A DNA stretch of 20,695 nucleotides. It comes from Xanthoparmelia taractica (taxonomy: Eukaryota > Ascomycota > Lecanoromycetes > Lecanorales > Parmeliaceae). Positions 1 to 10,879 of the stretch are shown piece after piece (the first letter of the stretch is position 1; every line of letters starts with the position of its first letter). The position numbers were made by a program, and so were the translations under genes. The stretch lies in contig JANQBS010000464.1 of the NCBI GenBank assembly GCA_033085395.1, positions 1-20,695 on the forward strand. The letters run 5' to 3'. The notes beneath the pieces were generated by a model that ran no database searches, had not been told where the DNA came from, and worked only from the letters and a program-made list of their open reading frames with translations.

Positions 1-412
1 AACGCTGAAATTCTAGTTTAGCCCTAACCCTAATGGTGCATATCCCAGGGCGGTGCATATCCCAGGGAACACGTATAATGCAGCCCTACTACAGCCCCGC
101 CCACAAATGATCAGCTGCGATGCCCTTGACGGCTCCCATCAAACAAAGCCTATAGCAATCCTTCACTACGGACGCTCGACAGGAAAACAGATAAATTGTC
201 GGTAATATTGGTCGCATGAGCTCTTCTGGCTACCTACCTAGGCCTCATTTCTCACCGGATGCCAAGTTTAGTATATCCTAGACATTTTGGGTGGATTGAG
301 ACACACTGGCACAGTTCAAAAGAGTACAGTTGCTGATCCGGCTAGTTTGTCTATCTGTGTTCTTCAATCCGGGGGGCACTGTTCTCCTCTTCTTTGACCG
401 CTTTCTCCGACC
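1..412. other. Upstream non-coding region of the HET gene
   Basis: No gene is visible here. It holds two copies of the TTAGGG-type telomere unit (CCCTAACCCTAA, 22-33) followed directly by a 16-bp sequence repeated at 35-50 and 52-67. The remainder is presumably the promoter and 5' leader of the HET-domain gene, with a pyrimidine-rich stretch just before its ATG. Confidence 0.6.
22..67. repeat. Two telomere-type units plus 17-bp-period direct repeat
   Basis: CCCTAACCCTAA at 22-33 is two perfect units of the telomere repeat used by most filamentous fungi. Immediately after it, GGTGCATATCCCAGGG occurs at 35-50 and again at 52-67, separated by one C. Two telomere units are too few to prove an interstitial telomere and could be chance, but the adjacency of two short repeats is seen directly. 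Confidence 0.55.
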
Positions 413-2092
413 ATGCGCCTCCTCAACACATCCAACCTGAAGCTGTACGAGTTCTATGATGCCCAGATCCCAGACTATGCTATCTTGTCACACACATGGA
501 CCAAGCGGGAAGTGTCATTACAAATGCTGGGAGATCCTAAGTCCAAGGTGCTACCCGGATACAGCAAAATCAAACGCTGCTGTGAATTAGCGCTCTCCGA
601 AGGCTGGAAGTATGCTTGGATTGATACTTGCTGTATAGATAAGACTAGCAGCGCAGACCTTTCCGAAGCTATCAATGCTATGTACGGATGGTACGAGAAG
701 TCACAGGTATGCTACGTCTATCTTGCAGACGTGACTGCCGCTACGTTCGACGAGGTATTCCGTTTCAGTCGATGGTTCTTTAGAGGGTGGACACTGCAGG
801 AGCTGCTTGCGCCTAGGACCGTGGTATTCTACGGTAGGAATTGGGAGGAGTTAGGAACAAAATGGAGTCTTCGAGACGAGATCTCACGGGCTACGGGTAT
901 CACATACCATCAGATGATCGACCACAAGCGGGTCAACGTGGCCACTAAGATGTCATGGGCTGCATTGAGAGAGACCACACGTATAGAAGACACTGCTTAT
1001 AGCCTGTTGGGTCTGTTTGACATCAACATGCCGCTACTGTATGGGGAAGGCTCTAAAGCTTTTATGAGACTCCAGCATGAGATTCTGCAAACACAAGAAA
1101 ACGATGAATCCATATTTGCATGGACGGACGCCAAAAGATATCATTGCGGGCTTTTGGCGACCTCCCCGGCAGCATTCGCTCTGTCGGGCAACATTCTATC
1201 GGTCAAGAACCCCAATTCGCAGAACAAGCCACTCCTTGTGACGAAAAGGCTCTTGACTATGGAGGGATTTGACTCAAAGTCTGGATATCAGCTTCATGAC
1301 TCCATTCATTACACGAAAAGGCCCTCTCCACACATAATACTAAATTGTATTCAACAAGGTACCGACAGTAACTTTGTTGGCATTGAACTGACGGAACGAG
1401 ATCTGGACTACTTTGAAATGTCGTCTTCAGGAGCTTTGGAACGGCGCAGCTCCTTTCTGGACTATTTCGTGAGAGCATCCCCTGGGAAACTACTGCAGTG
1501 TAGGTCCTTTCGTGGCTTCGTTGGGACGGATGATCCCGATCTTTTTTACAGTACCATGAAGATCTCGCTGGACCACATCCCCGTCGTGCCTTCTGGTCAA
1601 CAGCAGCAATTCACCACCATCTTACCATCGCTTACTGATGCCGGATTTACGCCTTCAGAAAAATATCCTGGGAATGGGGCATTCATCGAATTGCCCTCCG
1701 TCTTTCCCCTCAACATCAGGCCTGAAGGCTGGAAAATCATACTTGACCTATCACGGTCATCTATTGCAGCGATAATGTTTCGAAGCGAGAATGGGGAAGC
1801 TTTCGCCGTGGTCTTAAACGCGAAGGAATCTGGCGTGAGTGTCGATGTCTTTCTCCCGGAAAGCACGGAAGACCTAGAAGACATTGTTGACAAAGTTTCG
1901 CTTTATCTGCAGCGGAGAGCAATTGCAGATCAATCTTCTAGCCAGCTACAAGTCAAACATGATGTCCGTGCGACCTGTAGGAAGAGATTTTTGAACTACG
2001 AGCTGGTTTATTATGTTGACATAAAGATATCTGCAACAGAGCCCAAGCAGCATATACTTAGGGGTTATGATTCACGTCACTTGCGGCCTTGA
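413..2092 (+). CDS. HET-domain (heterokaryon incompatibility-type) protein
   Basis: A single-exon 559-residue protein with a complete N-terminal HET domain (Pfam HET family). Visible blocks are YAILSHTW (residues 22-29), the central KYAWIDTCCIDK block (66-77) with the following SEAINAMYGWY helix, FRGWTLQELLAPR (123-135), and RIEDTAYSLLGLFDINMPLL near residues 190-210 leading into a YGEG motif. Known HET proteins trigger growth arrest or cell death when genetically different hyphae fuse; this one resembles the HET-E/HET-D domain class, but no NACHT or WD40 repeats follow. Residues from about 230 to the end are unrecognised. The ATG is followed at once by the usual MRLLNT start of the family, so the start is secure. 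Members are numerous in fungal genomes, so a role in actual incompatibility is inference. Confidence 0.93.
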   Translation: MRLLNTSNLKLYEFYDAQIPDYAILSHTWTKREVSLQMLGDPKSKVLPGYSKIKRCCELALSEGWKYAWIDTCCIDKTSSADLSEAINAMYGWYEKSQVCYVYLADVTAATFDEVFRFSRWFFRGWTLQELLAPRTVVFYGRNWEELGTKWSLRDEISRATGITYHQMIDHKRVNVATKMSWAALRETTRIEDTAYSLLGLFDINMPLLYGEGSKAFMRLQHEILQTQENDESIFAWTDAKRYHCGLLATSPAAFALSGNILSVKNPNSQNKPLLVTKRLLTMEGFDSKSGYQLHDSIHYTKRPSPHIILNCIQQGTDSNFVGIELTERDLDYFEMSSSGALERRSSFLDYFVRASPGKLLQCRSFRGFVGTDDPDLFYSTMKISLDHIPVVPSGQQQQFTTILPSLTDAGFTPSEKYPGNGAFIELPSVFPLNIRPEGWKIILDLSRSSIAAIMFRSENGEAFAVVLNAKESGVSVDVFLPESTEDLEDIVDKVSLYLQRRAIADQSSSQLQVKHDVRATCRKRFLNYELVYYVDIKISATEPKQHILRGYDSRHLRP

Positions 2093-3051
2093 TGTCTCAA
2101 GTTGTATCTTTCGCTACATCACACATGTTACATCGCGGAGATACATATACGCATAAATCAAGTGACCTTATGCCATGAGGATGTAGTACTTGGTGCGGTA
2201 ACTCTATGTCTACTGGAATTTTTGTTCCTATCGTGATTCTGATGGTATCCTGCCGTGTCTACAACTCACGTTCCTCACCACAAGGCTCTGCCTTGGACTC
2301 TAGAACAGCTTTCTGCTTCATGTTCGCAGACTGTTTGACGACTTTCGATCGTGGTTGCTTGCTGTGAAGCCTCTGCAACGAAAGTAAGGAAAAGGCATGT
2401 CGGAGTTACCTGCTCATCCGGAGCCTTGCTGCCAGGCCGTCTAGTAATGTCAGTTCCTTATCTTTGGTAAAGATTTGAGCTTTAGGACCATCGGGAATTT
2501 TCTGCTTGGTGTGTGATTATCTTGACATCTCCAGGACGGAACCGGCCGTGGTGCCAAGAGTTAGAGAGGAAAGTCGAGGGCAGCAGCCGAGATTGGTGGT
2601 CAACCAATGCCAGGAGAACCGGGGGAGAAGAGGCAGAACCGAGTAGGCAGACGAGGTGATCTCGAGGAGAAATGGCTCTATTCGACTGAACAATGATGAA
2701 AACGGAGACAAAAATCGATCTGATCTGTGGAACACAGGATTGAATTACTGATCCCGCATTTCTGGCCTATGTTTGCATGATAATCCATGATTCCTCGAAA
2801 GAAGTCCTCAGGAACAAGATGCATCGAATCAAATAGAATGAAATAGATACTAACTAATACTGTGATGATCGCTGATAGGAGAACAGCATACGCAATCGCG
2901 GCAATACGGATATATATCTTGCATCCTATCCATATGCCGAGCTTAGAAAATACCAATAAGCGCCGGGACAGTATCGATATCACGCATCTATATAATGGGA
3001 CGGCCGTCCTGGAGCGGGCGTGACAATACCCGAGCGTAAAGTACTTCCAAG
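2093..3051. other. Intergenic region, no supported gene
   Basis: Nothing convincing is seen in about 960 bases. The minus strand holds an open frame with a hydrophobic stretch (2678-2983) that lacks an ATG at its start and resembles no family I know. The last part presumably includes the promoter of the small secreted protein gene. Confidence 0.5.
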
Positions 3052-3774
3052 ATGTGGACCCAGCACCGTAATCTCATCCAACTGTGTCTCATCTTGTCCA
3101 CGGTTGCATTGCCTGCACCGCCCCCGCTTTCGCTATTTAGCAGCCTCAGCCTTAACCTCACCAGCCCGTGCACCCACCGGAACCCAGTTTCTCTAAAGTA
3201 TGTTCCTGTCTATCACTGGCACGACGAGTGGATGATTGAAAGGACTTTCGAGCAGCGAACTCCCCCCAGAGCCGTACACCTACCACATCCTTTGTACCAC
3301 CGTCAGCGTCACGTTCTACGATTACGGTGATCACCTCAGTGACATCATAGTGAGATCCCAACTTCTGCTCTTCAGAAGCCTCAGGACTGCAATCAGTGCT
3401 GCGGGGGCGACCGTGCCTGCCAGAACTCTTATCGGAAAAGGAAACTGGTGGACTGACCGGGATATCTTCTCAAGGCAACCCAAATGGTCATCGGCGCCGC
3501 CTACGAAGACGCATCAGCGCATCCGCTGGATGAAAACGTAGGCACGCATGAGCTACGATATAGCAATCGGTACATGGACGCTGTGGATTTGGTATTTACC
3601 CCAACGGAGAGGGGGATGACGTGGGAGACGTGGGGGTTTGCATCACTGGGCATTGGCAACTTTGTGCAGAGATGGGAGTATGTGGAATTGACCTTTGATG
3701 TACTGATACAGGACGTGGGGCGGGTGGGAAGTGGGATGCTGTTTGAGGAGGAAAGGGCTGACTTAGTTGGATGA
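3052..3774 (+). CDS. Small secreted protein, three exons (hypothetical)
   Basis: The reading frame is open only if two introns are removed, and both have plausible signals. Exon 1 is 3052-3197; intron 1 (3198-3255, 58 nt) begins GTATGT and ends GAGCAG. Exon 2 is 3256-3412; intron 2 (3413-3474, 62 nt) begins GTGCCT, contains a CTGAC branch-site match and ends CAAG. Exon 3 is 3475-3774. The spliced product is 200 residues: an N-terminal secretion signal (hydrophobic LIQLCLILSTVALPAPP, residues 8-24), then a domain with TTVSVTFYDYG and, near the C-terminus, RGMTWETWG and VELTFDVL. This layout recalls a widespread fungal family of about 200-residue uncharacterised secreted proteins, but I cannot name it. 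The weak 5' splice site of intron 2 is the least certain part. If it is not used, the locus would be a pseudogene with a frame change near 3440. Confidence 0.62.
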
Positions 3775-5555
3775 TAGATCCTTGGTGGGTCAGGCGCCGA
3801 TGGTTTTTGCTGGGTTTCGCTGGGGGAAGGGGCTCTTGAGTATCAGAGCGGCGAATAGGCTGAATCTGATATGGAAGATATGGCATGCTGTGACCTGTGA
3901 CTTCGAGCTATTGCTAGAGCCAGCGCCACAGTTCTCTTCTAGCCTGCGACGACATGTGACTCGGCTCGATCTTCGCACTCACATGACATATCTCAACCCT
4001 CGACCATTTGGTCAAAACAGGCCGTCTTTCTGAAGGCCCAAAGGATGATCTTTGCCTATTCCGTAATCTCCTAAGACTTCGGCGGCGCCCAAGACACAGG
4101 AGGGAAGTTTCTCTCTGCCTTCCAATAACATCATCACCCAGTAAGCTCATATCTAACTCTCTTTTCTAAGCCTCTAACATCATAGAACTAGGGGTAACGC
4201 TAACCCGCAGAAATCATGTCAGGATCTCTGTTCATGGTTTCAGTCAGATCTCTCGCCTCCAGTAAGGATGATCCCATACTTACTCAATGCCTAAAAGGCG
4301 TACTTTGCCTTTTTTCTCCGCATTGAGACACGGAAGATTTTGAGCTATTCCCTGATCAAGGCAAGCCAGATAACAAGCCGACTCTGCTTACAAGGTGCAA
4401 CGCAAGATTGCCGTAAGGAGAAAGACCCCTGGCCCTGGATAGAGGTGATTGGGGCCATAAATCCCCACGCTCCACGCGGCCTCGGAGGATTTTCTTTTGA
4501 AACCGAATAAGCGTACATGCGACCCGCCCGCAGGAACCCGCAATCTCTTACACTAGGCGTCTCAGGCCACAGCCCCTGCGAAACTACTCGTGCGGCCGAG
4601 AGGTCTTATGAAGTTAGTTCTTGAAGTTCCTAATAGTCGCACACGGATAGACCCACCAATTGGATCTTTGGCCGAGAGGGCATTCAATGTCGATTGGTGG
4701 ATATTTCTGTGCCAAGCCTATAGAGTTAAGTCGACTGCCGCGCGGAAAGGGGTGAAACACTGTCGTTGTTGGAAAGAGTGGAATCCCACTTTTTGAAGCT
4801 TACCATCTGCTGCTCCGAGGAAGATGATCCGGAGAGAGATGTGTTCTTTGACCAGCCGAGATGCTCTTGATACCGTCTCAACTACTAAATGCAGGAGTAC
4901 GCTAAACAAAGCCACAATTACTTGAGCTCCTCGGGCTGTGACTCCCAAGAGGCCGCAAGTTACAATATGGGACTCAAATTTCCCTGTGCCCTTCAATATG
5001 CACAGAATAGCGGTCAGGGCTGGGGATATAAGCTTCCTTCGTTAAATATTCGCGAATCTCGTGGCGCATACTTCTATCTTTGCTGTTTCATCCTCCCGGA
5101 CCAGGTGCCAGCCGCACCACCACCAGTAAAGTAGCCCTTCCTTGGCTAGGCCCAATCCCTGCGAGGGAGATTTTATCCAAATTACCTACTTCCTAGCATG
5201 GAAAATTAGTACAACGTGACATTTCAGAATGCTCCGCTTTACGGACTACTGGTTGATGAGTCGATGATCCTCGTGCGATGGACCAGGTAATCTTCCATTA
5301 TGCCGCTATAGATGTATCATTCCAGTTTCATGCCTTCATAGCGTCCAGGGAACCGTAGCGTAATTGCGATCAGGTCCACATACTTATTCAAAGACCTGTC
5401 GCCCAACATTTGTACTTAGGGTTCGAAGCAGGCTCCCAGACAACGACAAGTACCTTGTGCTGGCAACAAGTTCGCTGTCTTTGTTCAACCTACCTTCTCC
5501 AGCGGAGTAAGCCAGTCATCAAGACAACAGGGAAGGCCCATCGCAACATCTGGTC
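3775..5555. other. Intergenic region, no supported gene
   Basis: About 1.8 kb without a convincing coding region on either strand. Open frames exist (for example 3767-4033 +, 4718-4996 -), but none shows a recognisable domain and none extends through plausible introns. The 3' part should contain the promoter of the CBM1-GH45 gene; I see no clear regulatory motif. Confidence 0.5.
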
Positions 5556-6709
5556 ATGTACACACTCAGCTTGCTTCTCCTGCTCGCAGGTATAAATTTC
5601 CCAGACGGCACACAAGCGGCCAAAGATCGCCTCTCTAGACGCCAGAGTTCTTCTTCGCCGGTGGAGTTATGGGGAGCTTGCAACTATCCTAGCCAAGGCA
5701 TCCAGGGTCCGCTACCATGCGCCTCTGGAAGTGAATGTATTTGCAAGGATGAGAGTAAGTGCAAGACTAATCTACGTTTTCGATCTGCTCGAAAACTTAT
5801 GCTGATGGCTCTGACAGCATACGCACAATGTCGCAAGCAACTTGATGGCTCTTGGGCTCCAGACCCGTCCTGGCAATGCCAACAACCCGGGAACTCCGCC
5901 ACGGGTTCTTCAAATTCGAATACTCCTTCCACTGGTGGCACAAGCTCTGGAAGTGCCAACCAAGATAGCACTTCTCAGAATGCCAATTCAGGTGGTGACA
6001 GTACACCATCTAACCCCAGTAACCAACAATCCGGTAGCGGCGGCTCGCAGGCTGCAACTATCGGCGACTGCACCACTGCCAGCGCGCCAGGCGGTTGGGA
6101 CGGTGTAGCTTCGACCTCGGTGAGTTCTCTAGTAGTCACCTTTCTCTGGTGGATCAATGCTGAGGAGTCCACAATAGTACTACGGCTTCCAAGGCAGCGC
6201 CTGCGACTGTGGCCAAAACGTCTGGCAATGGGCCGGCGGCTCCGGCGTCTACAACGGCGCTGTCAACCAGAAACTCTTCCAAGGCAAGCTCAACAGCATC
6301 GGCCAACCGAACTGCGGCAGCGCCTGCGGTGGCTGCTACGAGCTCTCCACCAGCGGCTTCAATGCCTACAACGATGGCGTCCCGAGCGGTTCGACCATCA
6401 CGTTGCAGATTGTCGATGCGTGTTATAATAATGGGGATCATTGGTGTGGGAGCACGAGTGATGATTACAAGGATAGCTCGTCGTGCTCTGTGCATTTTGA
6501 TATCCAGACGGGTCCGCCAGGGTCGAATGGGCAGTCGGCTGTCGGGGCGGATGGGCAGACTTGGAATGGTGCGTCAATTCTCTTGATGTTGATGATGGTG
6601 GATACTGTGCTAATTGATCGCAGGTGGTGGACAGATTGTCTATTATAGGCAGACGGCGTGTCCGCAGACGTTGACGTCGGGATACCGGTCGACTTGTACA
6701 TGCGGATGA
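5556..6709 (+). CDS. Secreted CBM1 plus GH45/expansin-like protein
   Basis: Four exons: 5556-5754, 5818-6119, 6178-6568 and 6624-6709. The introns (63, 58 and 55 nt) start GTAAGT, GTGAGT and GTGCGT and end CAG or TAG. The first is a multiple of three and so stays partly open, which makes an unspliced reading misleading. The 325-residue product has a signal peptide (about 1-20), a possible dibasic processing site (SRRQ, 27-30), a fungal cellulose-binding CBM1 module (about 38-72, WGAC...PCASG...YAQC), a Ser/Gly/Asn/Thr-rich linker (about 82-150), and a double-psi beta-barrel domain from about 166. That domain matches GH45 endoglucanases of the Trichoderma EGV type: YYGFQGSACDCG, NGAVNQKLF, GSACGGCYEL, IVDACYNN and HFD (273-275). 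GH45 enzymes cleave beta-1,4-glucan by inversion. The usual acidic residue in the N-terminal T-R-Y-[FYW]-D motif is Gly here (YYG, 168-170), while the HFD aspartate is kept, so it may loosen cellulose like an expansin rather than hydrolyse it. Confidence 0.85.
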
Positions 6710-6947
6710 TCTTTGAGCTCTTACGCCTAGCGCGGTATCGGAGGGCTATCTTCTTGTATTCTACTTAAATCTTGTATTCTATGACGAGTTACATTAGTGG
6801 ACGAGGTTGGCAATTTTATGTAATCGCTAGTTGGCAGTTTGAGAGACTTGCTGGTGGCAAAGGCTGGGAGAATAATCATCAAAGCGGCTGATTAAATCTT
6901 TGAGAGCCTTAGTGATACTACGAACTGCTCCCTGAGTGCTCACAACC

Positions 6948-8341
6948 TCAAATCTCGTGATAAAGCACCGCGTAACGTCCTGCCAGTTGCAGGTAGTAAT
7001 TGTGATCCATCCCGTTGTCAATTCCCAGGAAGCCTGGGTTTTCGGCAGGGGGGACTTCGGCCGCTGTCAATGTCGCAATCACTTGCGAACCTGATAGCAT
7101 GTTAGTCTGCGACTCAGGCAATATTCACTTAGGAAATATCCTTAGGGGAAGTGAAAAGGACTTACTTTCTGGAAATTCATCAAACATAGCGCCAAAGACG
7201 AAGAAAGGCTTCAGATCCAACATGTTATAGAGCTGTGCTTCGTAGAAGGTACCGTTGTATCGATTCCCAAGCGGTTCGCCTAGGCCTCGGCGATTGCGGT
7301 CGCTTCCACCCGGCGTGACGGAAGGACCGTACTTTATTCCAAGTCGATCGGTGAGAGCCTTGTCGGACACAGAGGTGTTGTTGTAGAATGATTCGTAATT
7401 GTCATTGCCGTACGCGCCCACTGCCCATGGCTGAATGACATCGGCTTGGATGTAGACGGTGTAGTAGTCTGGATTCTCCGTCGCGTCGGACGCCCAAGCC
7501 CACTGGACGCCTAGCAGCACGTAAGGATTCGGGTTTGCAGAGCGGATGGCGTGGAAGATGGTTGCGCAGTCTGCGGCATTCAGTTTGGTCTTGTTGACAC
7601 CTAATCCCCACAGCTCAAGCACGGGGCGACCTTCATGGTGGAGGTAGGCACTGGAGGTCATGAATGGCGCAATGTTGGTACCGTAGTCGGCGAGAAGCTC
7701 AGAAATGACATTTGTAAAATCTGCGGATTCTACCCCGGAGAGATCGTATTCGACGGCGAAGGTGCGGCCGTACTTTTCGGCTGCGGTACGGATTTGGTCT
7801 AGAAGTTGCAGGTAGGACTCATCGTCGAATTCTCCGTAGAAGCGCTGCACAAGGATGCCGTCGATGCTGTTCTCTTGCATCCACCGGAAATGGGTATCGA
7901 CGACGCCGGTGCAGTTGGATTCGAAAAGAGAGGCATTTGATCCGTCTGGGAGGATGAAATTGGTGGTAAAGAGGCACTCTTCGGGATACTGCTCCACCGC
8001 TGGGAACATGTCAAACTGGACTTCGAGATGTCAGCGGGTTTGCAAATCCCACGGCGAAGTGGAACGCTATGAAAGGTAGCAAAGATGGCTCTCCTAAGAG
8101 GCAATAGAGACTTCTCACCATCGCCAGGGGTGCTTGGACCTGGTGTTAAACCTTTGATGGTCCAGTGGTCATTGCCCTGTCCTGGCCGTCTGAAAAAGCC
8201 TTGATACCCAAACAGAAATTTCTCTTCTAGGGTAGTCGCATCGACCGCATCTGTCACAGCCCTTTCGGCCTTTTCCCCATTGATAACACTAACAGCAGTG
8301 AGAAAGGCAACTGCTACGCTTGTCTTGAAAAGGCTTTGCAT
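6948..8341 (-). CDS. Secreted GH71/99-like glycoside hydrolase
   Basis: Three exons on the minus strand: 8341-8119, 8020-7166 and 7090-6948. Intron 1 (8118-8021, 98 nt) starts GTGAGA, has a CTGAC branch site and ends GAAG. Intron 2 (7165-7091, 75 nt) starts GTAAGT and ends TCAG. The spliced protein has 406 residues. I start at the ATG at 8341; the frame is open three codons further upstream, but only to a GTG. There is a signal peptide (about 1-22), then FGYQGFF (44-50), DHW (58-60), FDMFPAVEQY (77-86), SIDGILVQRFYGE (126-138), and FGAMFDEFPES (350-360), which corresponds to the acidic MYDEVDEG-type motif of this family and is probably catalytic. Homologues are annotated as GH71/99-like, or loosely as xylosidase/arabinosidase; related GH99 enzymes act on alpha-mannosides. 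The substrate cannot be read from the sequence. It is convergent with the CBM1-GH45 gene, 238 bp between the stops. Confidence 0.82.
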
Positions 8342-9901
8342 CGTTATCACTGAATTGCACTTGTAGATTTTTGTAGTAGTTTTCTGTATGAAACCAAGTA
8401 AATAAAATCGTAGAGATGGGATGCGCTCATCTTAGGAGAAGTGCTGATGAAGTTGCTTTGCAATTGCGGCGTGTCGCTGGTGTATATGCAGTCAGCAATA
8501 CGGGATGCATCGTGCTGACCAACCTAACCCAATTCATTTGAAAAGGATGATGCGTCATTGCACAATGCGGCAAGGTGAAAGGATGTTCGTGTATTCAACA
8601 TATGTGCAATATTGTCGACTGTTCAGCCTGTCTCTGATGCCAATGTAGTGCATCGTTGTAGGAGTTGGTGCGTAGAAACGCTGCAAATACTTGTGCGGCG
8701 AAGTAATCTTCTTTGGATATTATCCTCATCTAATATAGCTTCTGTTGGCCTGTTTCTCGGCATATTCGCATTGGATTGCTGAGGTCTTGGCCATCCCTTC
8801 CTAATCTCGACGTCGCTCTACGCGCGCCATGGGATCTTGTAGCCTGTCGACAGCGCTTAAAGACCGTCGGCCGAGAATCTCTGCCCGGAGAAGCGCTTGG
8901 TGAGAAGCGTTGAGCAGGACGATTTTCTTGAAGCGGCTTCCAAACACCACGGTTGCTATTACCGACAAGCACATTCCCCCGCATGATCAGGCACATTGAT
9001 AATTGCATGGATTCTAGTACTCCTCCGCTAGTGAGACTCTTACTTCAAAAGTATCAAGCAACATGAATGATAACCTTGAAGACCGCAAAGGTGCAGCCTG
9101 CACATGAAGTGCTCAAGTCACTTCGACATGGTCTCGACGAGAGAATGAGCGGAGGCAAACGTGTCCTTCCGTTCATCCGCTAGGTGACGCGCTAACTTGA
9201 TCTGTCGTTAGTGTTATATGGGCTTGGCACAGAGATTTGGCCAGTCTACGACGTTTCTTGAATTGACGCCTTTGTGTCTTGTCTATCTGTGTAAGCACTA
9301 AGAAGCTTGGGCGGGAACATCGCTAATAGGGTATCTGATGCGTCGCAGGGGCTATCGTGTCGCCAGTCATAGACTTCTAACCTTACGGCTATGGCGTAAG
9401 CAAGCTCTTCAACTCTCCGGAAGCCCGCTCATGTTTTATGCCATCAAACCCTTGCTAAATCCCTTATAAATACATTTCATGGCACATCAGACATCTTACC
9501 GGTTGCAACTCACGCTAATCTGAGTCTCTGATATTTCTAAGCCAACATCCCTGACTATGCCAAATATTTACCAAGAACCAAGCCGCTGCTAGAAAGTATT
9601 TCTCGCTCTGCACTTTATAGTGTTCCTATATCAAACGTATTCACACCGTCTCCGTTAAAGGGATCAACTTGGGAATCTGACGGACATCTGGTAAGAGTCA
9701 AGGTATCGACATCTATCGTCTCTGGGGACATGGTCACAGCGAATGGCATCCCATCAAGCGGAGGCAGTGTTTCTGGCCGAGCGCATAAGATAAACTCAAC
9801 TGAGGCTCTCCGCAGTTGGTGTCTGAGAAATCAGGACATACGGAAGCCGTTCATCTTTGCGCTTAGCGATCTTTCATGTTACAAAAGCTGTGAACTGGCG
9901 T
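8342..9901. other. Intergenic region, no supported gene
   Basis: About 1.56 kb between the starts and ends of two minus-strand genes. It contains the promoter of the GH71/99-like gene next to 8342. A CCCTTATAAATAC sequence near 9461 looks like a TATA box, but no credible gene follows it; the open frame at 9730-9915 has no recognisable features. Confidence 0.5.
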
Positions 9902-10879
9902 TCATTTTCTCGTAGCAAGCAACAAAACCACCGGCCAAGCAATCTTCCTTTTACCCTGCTTACCTCCCATAGCCGCCTCCAGTTCCCCATACATCCTCTC
10001 CAACTCTTCGCCAGCTTCCTTGCTGGCGGTTCTCTCCCATGGCCATTGAGCCTCAACAAATCCTCTGACCCAAGAAATATCGCATCCATCTTTCAGCCAA
10101 AGACCCCGGTCGACCCGTTCCTCTAATTTCTCCTCCGGCCTCACAGCAGATACGTAGCTGGGCTTAAAGTCGAGGTATTCTTGGCGAAAGAAGCACAATG
10201 GTCGATCACAGTTCCACTTGATCCGATTTACGTCTTTCCACTCATCCGAAGGAAAAGCGACATTGTCAGTCCAGGAGAATAGGACGTTGCACGCTCTCTC
10301 CATCGGAGTGCCTCCCCATGGCAAAGTTCTCTCAACATAAGTCTTGCCAGTCAGCTTGTCGTAGATCTCCTGGCTCTTTTGTTGTCCTTCTTCGACGAAC
10401 ATTGGGCTCCCGTGAAACCACACGGCGAGAGTTCCTCCTGAGTGTAATAACTTTGCGCATTGCGAAAACGCTTGCTTGACGTCTAGCAGCGGAATAGCTT
10501 GTGCGATGGTGATGAGATCGACTTTTCCTTGGGAATTGCGGCCAACAGAATCGGCAAGGTCCTCAGCTCGGCATTGCTGAACCGTGACATTTTCCTCCTC
10601 GCAGAATTGTCGAGCAACCGCAGTTTGGTGTTCACTGGGATCGGTTGCCACTACCTTTTTGAATCGACCGGCAAGCACTTGAGCGACTTTGCCAGGTCCA
10701 GTGCCAACGTCATGAGCGAGACTCCATGCGTTGCTGTGACTGCGATGATAATCCCAAATCACATCGTAGAAAGAAGCAGAGTATTCAGGCCTGTGGGCAA
10801 GGTAATTCTGCCAATCAAAGTCTGTACCTCCCTCGAATTTGCTAGGCTCTTGGGGGCTAGGCTCGTGGGGGCTCCCCAT
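9902..10879 (-). CDS. Class I SAM-dependent methyltransferase (trans-aconitate methyltransferase-like)
   Basis: A single-exon 325-residue protein starting at the ATG at 10879; the frame runs a few codons further upstream but only to a TTG. It has the Rossmann-type methyltransferase fold: motif I HDVGTGPGKVA (56-66), an acidic residue ending strand beta-2 (VVATDPSEH, 77-85), an AEDLAD segment, DLITIAQAIPLLD, and the post-motif HSGGTLAVWF. The FDWQNYLAHRPEYS start and the GTP-G-K motif place it with the fungal family often annotated as trans-aconitate 3-methyltransferase or generic Methyltransf_11/25. These transfer a methyl group from S-adenosylmethionine to a small molecule; the substrate here is unknown. 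No signal peptide is seen, so it is probably cytosolic. No metabolite-synthesis gene adjoins it, so pathway membership cannot be inferred. Confidence 0.88.
   Translation of the reverse strand: MGSPHEPSPQEPSKFEGGTDFDWQNYLAHRPEYSASFYDVIWDYHRSHSNAWSLAHDVGTGPGKVAQVLAGRFKKVVATDPSEHQTAVARQFCEEENVTVQQCRAEDLADSVGRNSQGKVDLITIAQAIPLLDVKQAFSQCAKLLHSGGTLAVWFHGSPMFVEEGQQKSQEIYDKLTGKTYVERTLPWGGTPMERACNVLFSWTDNVAFPSDEWKDVNRIKWNCDRPLCFFRQEYLDFKPSYVSAVRPEEKLEERVDRGLWLKDGCDISWVRGFVEAQWPWERTASKEAGEELERMYGELEAAMGGKQGKRKIAWPVVLLLATRK

Noticed and set aside
2678..2983. Minus-strand open frame with a strongly hydrophobic stretch, possible small membrane protein
   Set aside because: Its first codon is GTG, the only internal ATGs lie downstream of or inside the hydrophobic part, no homologous family is recognised and no plausible exon joins it.
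3767..4150. Open frames on both strands downstream of the secreted protein gene
   Set aside because: No recognisable motif and no agreement between start context, splice sites and frame.
4718..4996. Minus-strand frame vaguely like the N-terminal helix region of fungal STAND proteins (LLGVTA...VETVSRASRLVKEH)
   Set aside because: Similarity is only in hydrophobic pattern, the frame is short, and nothing resembling NACHT, ankyrin or WD40 sequence adjoins it.
6154..6586. Open frames on both strands across the GH45-like domain
   Set aside because: They are GC-rich shadows of exon 3; the spliced frame carries all the conserved GH45 motifs.
8730..9008. Minus-strand 92-codon frame
   Set aside because: Basic, low-information sequence without motif, intron support or neighbours; looks like chance.
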